Source: JBBQHX01 sp038324385 (lineage in GTDB: Bacteria; Gemmatimonadota; Gemmatimonadetes; Gemmatimonadales; Gemmatimonadaceae). Taken from it: 8,061 nt of DNA. The notes under the pieces are model-generated. The model saw only the letters and a list, made by a program, of their open reading frames with translations. It did no database searches and was not told where the DNA came from. How positions within the stretch are numbered: the stretch's first letter is position 1; every line of letters starts with the position of its first letter. Below, one piece after another: positions 6,026 to 8,061 of this stretch. The DNA lies in assembly GCA_038324385.1 (NCBI GenBank), contig JBBQHX010000173.1:1-8061 (forward strand), read 5' to 3'. The translations under genes were made by a program, and so were the position numbers.

Positions 6026-7615
6026 GTGTCCTTACAAGACAGCGACCCCAACGACACCCGGGCCAAGGTCCTTGGCGTTGCGACCGACAGTCCGCCGCCG
6101 GTCTCGGGCGACGGCCAGTTCTTCGGTCACCCCCGCGGCCTGGCGACGCTCTTCTTCACCGAGATGTGGGAGCGGTTCTCCTACTACGGACTGCGCCCGC
6201 TGCTGGTGCTGTTCATGTCGGCGGCGCTGTTCGAGGGCGGCTTCGGCTTCGACACCGGCCAGGCGTCGGCGATCGTCGGCATCTATGGCGCCTCGGTCTA
6301 CCTCGCATCGCTGCCCGGCGGCTGGATCGCCGACCGACTGCTCGGCCTCCGCCGCGCGATCTTCTACGGCGCGCTCCTGATCTCGCTCGGCCACATCGCG
6401 ATCGGCTTCTCCGCATTCGCTTCGGGACGGTTGCCGTTCTTCCTCGGCCTGATCCTGATCGTCCTCGGAACCGGGCTACTCAAGCCGAACATCTCGGCGA
6501 TCGTCGGTGATCTGTACCCGGAAGGCGGCGCGCGACGGGACGCCGGGTTCTCGATCTTCTACATGGGCATCAACATCGGCGCCTTCCTCGGGCAGCTCGT
6601 CACCGGCATCCTTGGCGAGCAGGTCGGATGGCACTGGGGCTTCGGCGCCGCCGGTGTCGGCATGTTGATCGGTCTCGCGACCTTCACCTTCTACTCGCGC
6701 ACCACGCTCGGCACGCTCGGCCTGGCGCCGTCGCGTCACCCGGATGCCGCCGTCCAGTCCCGTCAGGAGCGCACGGTCAAGCTCGCGACCGGCATCGGCC
6801 TCGGACTGCTCGTCGTCGTCGTGATCCTGGCGGCGACCGGGGCGATCACCATCAACCCGCAGGCCGTCGGCCGGTACATGACGGGGCTGATGATCGCCAT
6901 GGCGGTCGGATTCTTCGCCTATGTCTTCGCCGCCGGCGGACTGTCGCGCGACGAGAAGAAGCGCGTGGCCGTGATCTTCGTGCTGTTCATCTTCGCCGCC
7001 ATCTTCTGGTCGGCGTTCGAACAGGCGCCGACCTCGCTTAATCTGTTCGCGCGCGACTTCACGGACCGGCAGCTCGGCGGTTTCGAGCTGCCGGCCACCT
7101 GGTTCCAGTCGGTCAACTCGGCCTTCATCATTCTGCTCGCCCCGCTGTTCGCGGCGATGTGGACCGGGCTCGGCCGTCGTGGCTACGACCCGTCGAGTCC
7201 GGCCAAGTTCGCCCTCGGCCTCGCCTTCGCCGGCGTCGGCTTCACAATCATGATCTTGGCCGCGAACAACGTCGTGAGCAGCGGCGGGTCGATGCTCGTG
7301 TCGCCCTGGTGGCTGGTGGGTAGCTACTTCTTCCAGACGGTGGGCGAGCTCTTCCTGAGCCCCGTCGGCCTCTCATCGATGACCAAGCTCTCCCCGCGCA
7401 AGTATGTCGGGCAGATGATGGGGATCTGGTTCCTTGCGTCGGCCGTCGGCAACCTGATTGGCGGACTCGTCGGCGGAAATGTCGATCCCGAGAACCTCGA
7501 GCAGATGCCGCGACTCTTCACCCTCACGACGGCTTCGCTCGTCGGGTCGGCGATCGTGCTGGCGCTGCTGGCGATTCCGATCAAGCGGATGATGGTGGGC
7601 GTCAGAGACGCCTGA
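6026..7615 (+). CDS. POT/PTR2-family proton-dependent di-/tripeptide transporter
   Basis: This is an inner-membrane secondary transporter importing di- and tripeptides with protons. From GTG 6026 it has 529 aa and about 14 membrane helices, the bacterial POT pattern with two extra helices (about 252-272 and 283-303) between the six-helix bundles. POT hallmarks are EMWERFSYYGLR (46-57), the ExxER proton-coupling motif; GGWIADRLLGLRR (98-110); LLKPNIS (151-157), with the conserved Lys153; FYMGINIGAF (178-187), the PTR2 signature; FWSAFEQAPTSLNLFA (327-342), with Glu332; and ELFLSPVGLS (441-450), with Glu441. By comparison with PepTSt, Arg57/Glu332 form the extracellular-gate salt bridge and Glu46/Glu49/Arg50 handle protons. 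All expected key residues are present. The start is uncertain: the frame is open from 5744, GTG 5990 (541 aa) is possible, and neither GTG has a Shine-Dalgarno. The gene may read through from the dpp operon. Confidence 0.92.
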   Translation: MSLQDSDPNDTRAKVLGVATDSPPPVSGDGQFFGHPRGLATLFFTEMWERFSYYGLRPLLVLFMSAALFEGGFGFDTGQASAIVGIYGASVYLASLPGGWIADRLLGLRRAIFYGALLISLGHIAIGFSAFASGRLPFFLGLILIVLGTGLLKPNISAIVGDLYPEGGARRDAGFSIFYMGINIGAFLGQLVTGILGEQVGWHWGFGAAGVGMLIGLATFTFYSRTTLGTLGLAPSRHPDAAVQSRQERTVKLATGIGLGLLVVVVILAATGAITINPQAVGRYMTGLMIAMAVGFFAYVFAAGGLSRDEKKRVAVIFVLFIFAAIFWSAFEQAPTSLNLFARDFTDRQLGGFELPATWFQSVNSAFIILLAPLFAAMWTGLGRRGYDPSSPAKFALGLAFAGVGFTIMILAANNVVSSGGSMLVSPWWLVGSYFFQTVGELFLSPVGLSSMTKLSPRKYVGQMMGIWFLASAVGNLIGGLVGGNVDPENLEQMPRLFTLTTASLVGSAIVLALLAIPIKRMMVGVRDA

Positions 7616-7644
7616 CACAGCACGCGTCACGCTCGGACGCATAC

Positions 7645-7688
7645 GAAGAAGCCCCGCATTGCCGTCGTCGGCGATGCGGGGCTTCTTC
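7645..7688. terminator. Bidirectional intrinsic terminator-like hairpin between convergent genes
   Basis: GAAGAAGCCCCGCAT (7645-7659) and ATGCGGGGCTTCTTC (7674-7688) are exact reverse complements. Inside, a T-G pair and GCCG/CGGC (7661-7664, 7669-7672) continue the stem to a TCGT loop. The stem starts 29 bases after the POT stop and ends 11 bases before the stop of the minus-strand permease gene. The purine-rich left and T-containing right ends give U-bearing 3' ends on both strands, although neither has a long clean U run. The position between convergent genes supports termination of both. Confidence 0.85.
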
Positions 7689-7699
7689 ACGCGGAGGCG

Positions 7700-8061
7700 C
7701 TACTCACCGCGCAGCGCGGTCACGGGGTCGACGCGGGCCGCCCGGCGCGCTGGCACCAGCGTCGCGAGCATCGCGACGACGAGGAGAACACCCGGCACCA
7801 CCGTGAAGGTCAGCGGATCGGTGGTGCTTACGCCAAACAGCAACGAGCCGAGCACGCGGCTGGCGGCGAACGCGGCGACCAGCCCGATCGCGATCCCCGC
7901 GAGAGTGAGCGCGGCTCCCTGGCGAAGCACCAACCGCAGCACGTCGCCAGCATGCGCCCCGAGGGCCATCCGCAGGCCGATCTCACGTGTTCGCTGCGTC
8001 ACGTCGTAGGCCGTCACGCCATACAAGCCAATCGCGCCGAGGAGCAGGGCGACCATCGCGA
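7700..8061 (-). CDS. MacB/FtsX-type ABC permease C-terminus (ADOP-like), partial
   Basis: Only the C-terminal 120 or so residues are present; the gene continues beyond the right edge and its real start is not in the window. An in-frame Met at 8054-8056 is internal. Numbered from it, helix 1 is about 1-18 (ALLLGAIGLYGVTAYDV). Next comes the strongly conserved cytoplasmic segment TQRTREIGLRMALGAHAGDV (20-39), then helices at about 50-70 and 84-104. The ending PARRAARVDPVTALRGE (102-118) is the typical FtsX-domain tail. This pattern matches the ADOP (acidobacterial duplicated orphan permease) and MacB families of export or antimicrobial-efflux permeases, which act on periplasmic substrates rather than importing peptides. 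ADOP-type proteins are abundant in Acidobacteriota and Gemmatimonadota. The stop is TAG at 7700-7702. Nothing links it functionally to the peptide importers beyond adjacency. Confidence 0.88.
   Translation of the reverse strand, partial: AMVALLLGAIGLYGVTAYDVTQRTREIGLRMALGAHAGDVLRLVLRQGAALTLAGIAIGLVAAFAASRVLGSLLFGVSTTDPLTFTVVPGVLLVVAMLATLVPARRAARVDPVTALRGE

Noticed and set aside
1..8061. Search for CRISPR arrays, tRNA genes, transposases or phage genes
   Set aside because: No regularly spaced repeats, cloverleaf sequence or mobile-element protein was seen; all long stretches are accounted for by transporter genes.

Overview
The window is GC-rich bacterial DNA, densely coding and almost free of gaps. 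It carries a complete five-gene ABC peptide-importer operon, then a proton-coupled peptide transporter of the POT family on the same strand, and the 3' end of an unrelated MacB/ADOP-type permease pointing the other way. The ADOP-type C-terminus, high GC, lipoprotein-type binding protein and scarcity of Shine-Dalgarno sequences suggest Gemmatimonadota or Acidobacteriota. That assignment is inference: no rRNA or other marker gene is present.

Layout: 24-1715 is a family 5 solute-binding lipoprotein. 1789-2757 (DppB-like) and 2754-3674 (DppC-like) are the two permeases. 3727-4776 (DppD-like) and 4773-5948 (DppF-like) are the two ATPases. All are on the + strand, with 4-base stop/start overlaps at B/C and D/F. 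The order A-B-C-D-F is the classical Dpp/Opp order. 6026-7615 (+) is a 14-helix POT transporter with the family's key proton- and peptide-binding residues. A perfect 15-bp stem with a short inner stem at 7645-7688 separates it from the convergent ADOP-type gene (7700-8061, minus), which runs off the right edge.

How the genes work together: the binding lipoprotein would capture oligopeptides or dipeptides and pass them to the B/C channel driven by the D/F ATPases. The POT protein would import di- and tripeptides using the proton gradient. The locus therefore looks like a peptide-scavenging cluster pairing ATP-driven and proton-driven uptake. Substrate specificity cannot be read from sequence alone.

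I see no undescribed multi-gene system. The features that go beyond ordinary annotation are regulatory or structural. A perfect 32-nt palindrome abuts the dppB GTG start. A cluster of G and C homopolymers lies across the dppD/dppF junction and sets both the dppF ribosome site and its reading frame. A six-proline stretch sits in an unusual DppF N-terminal extension.
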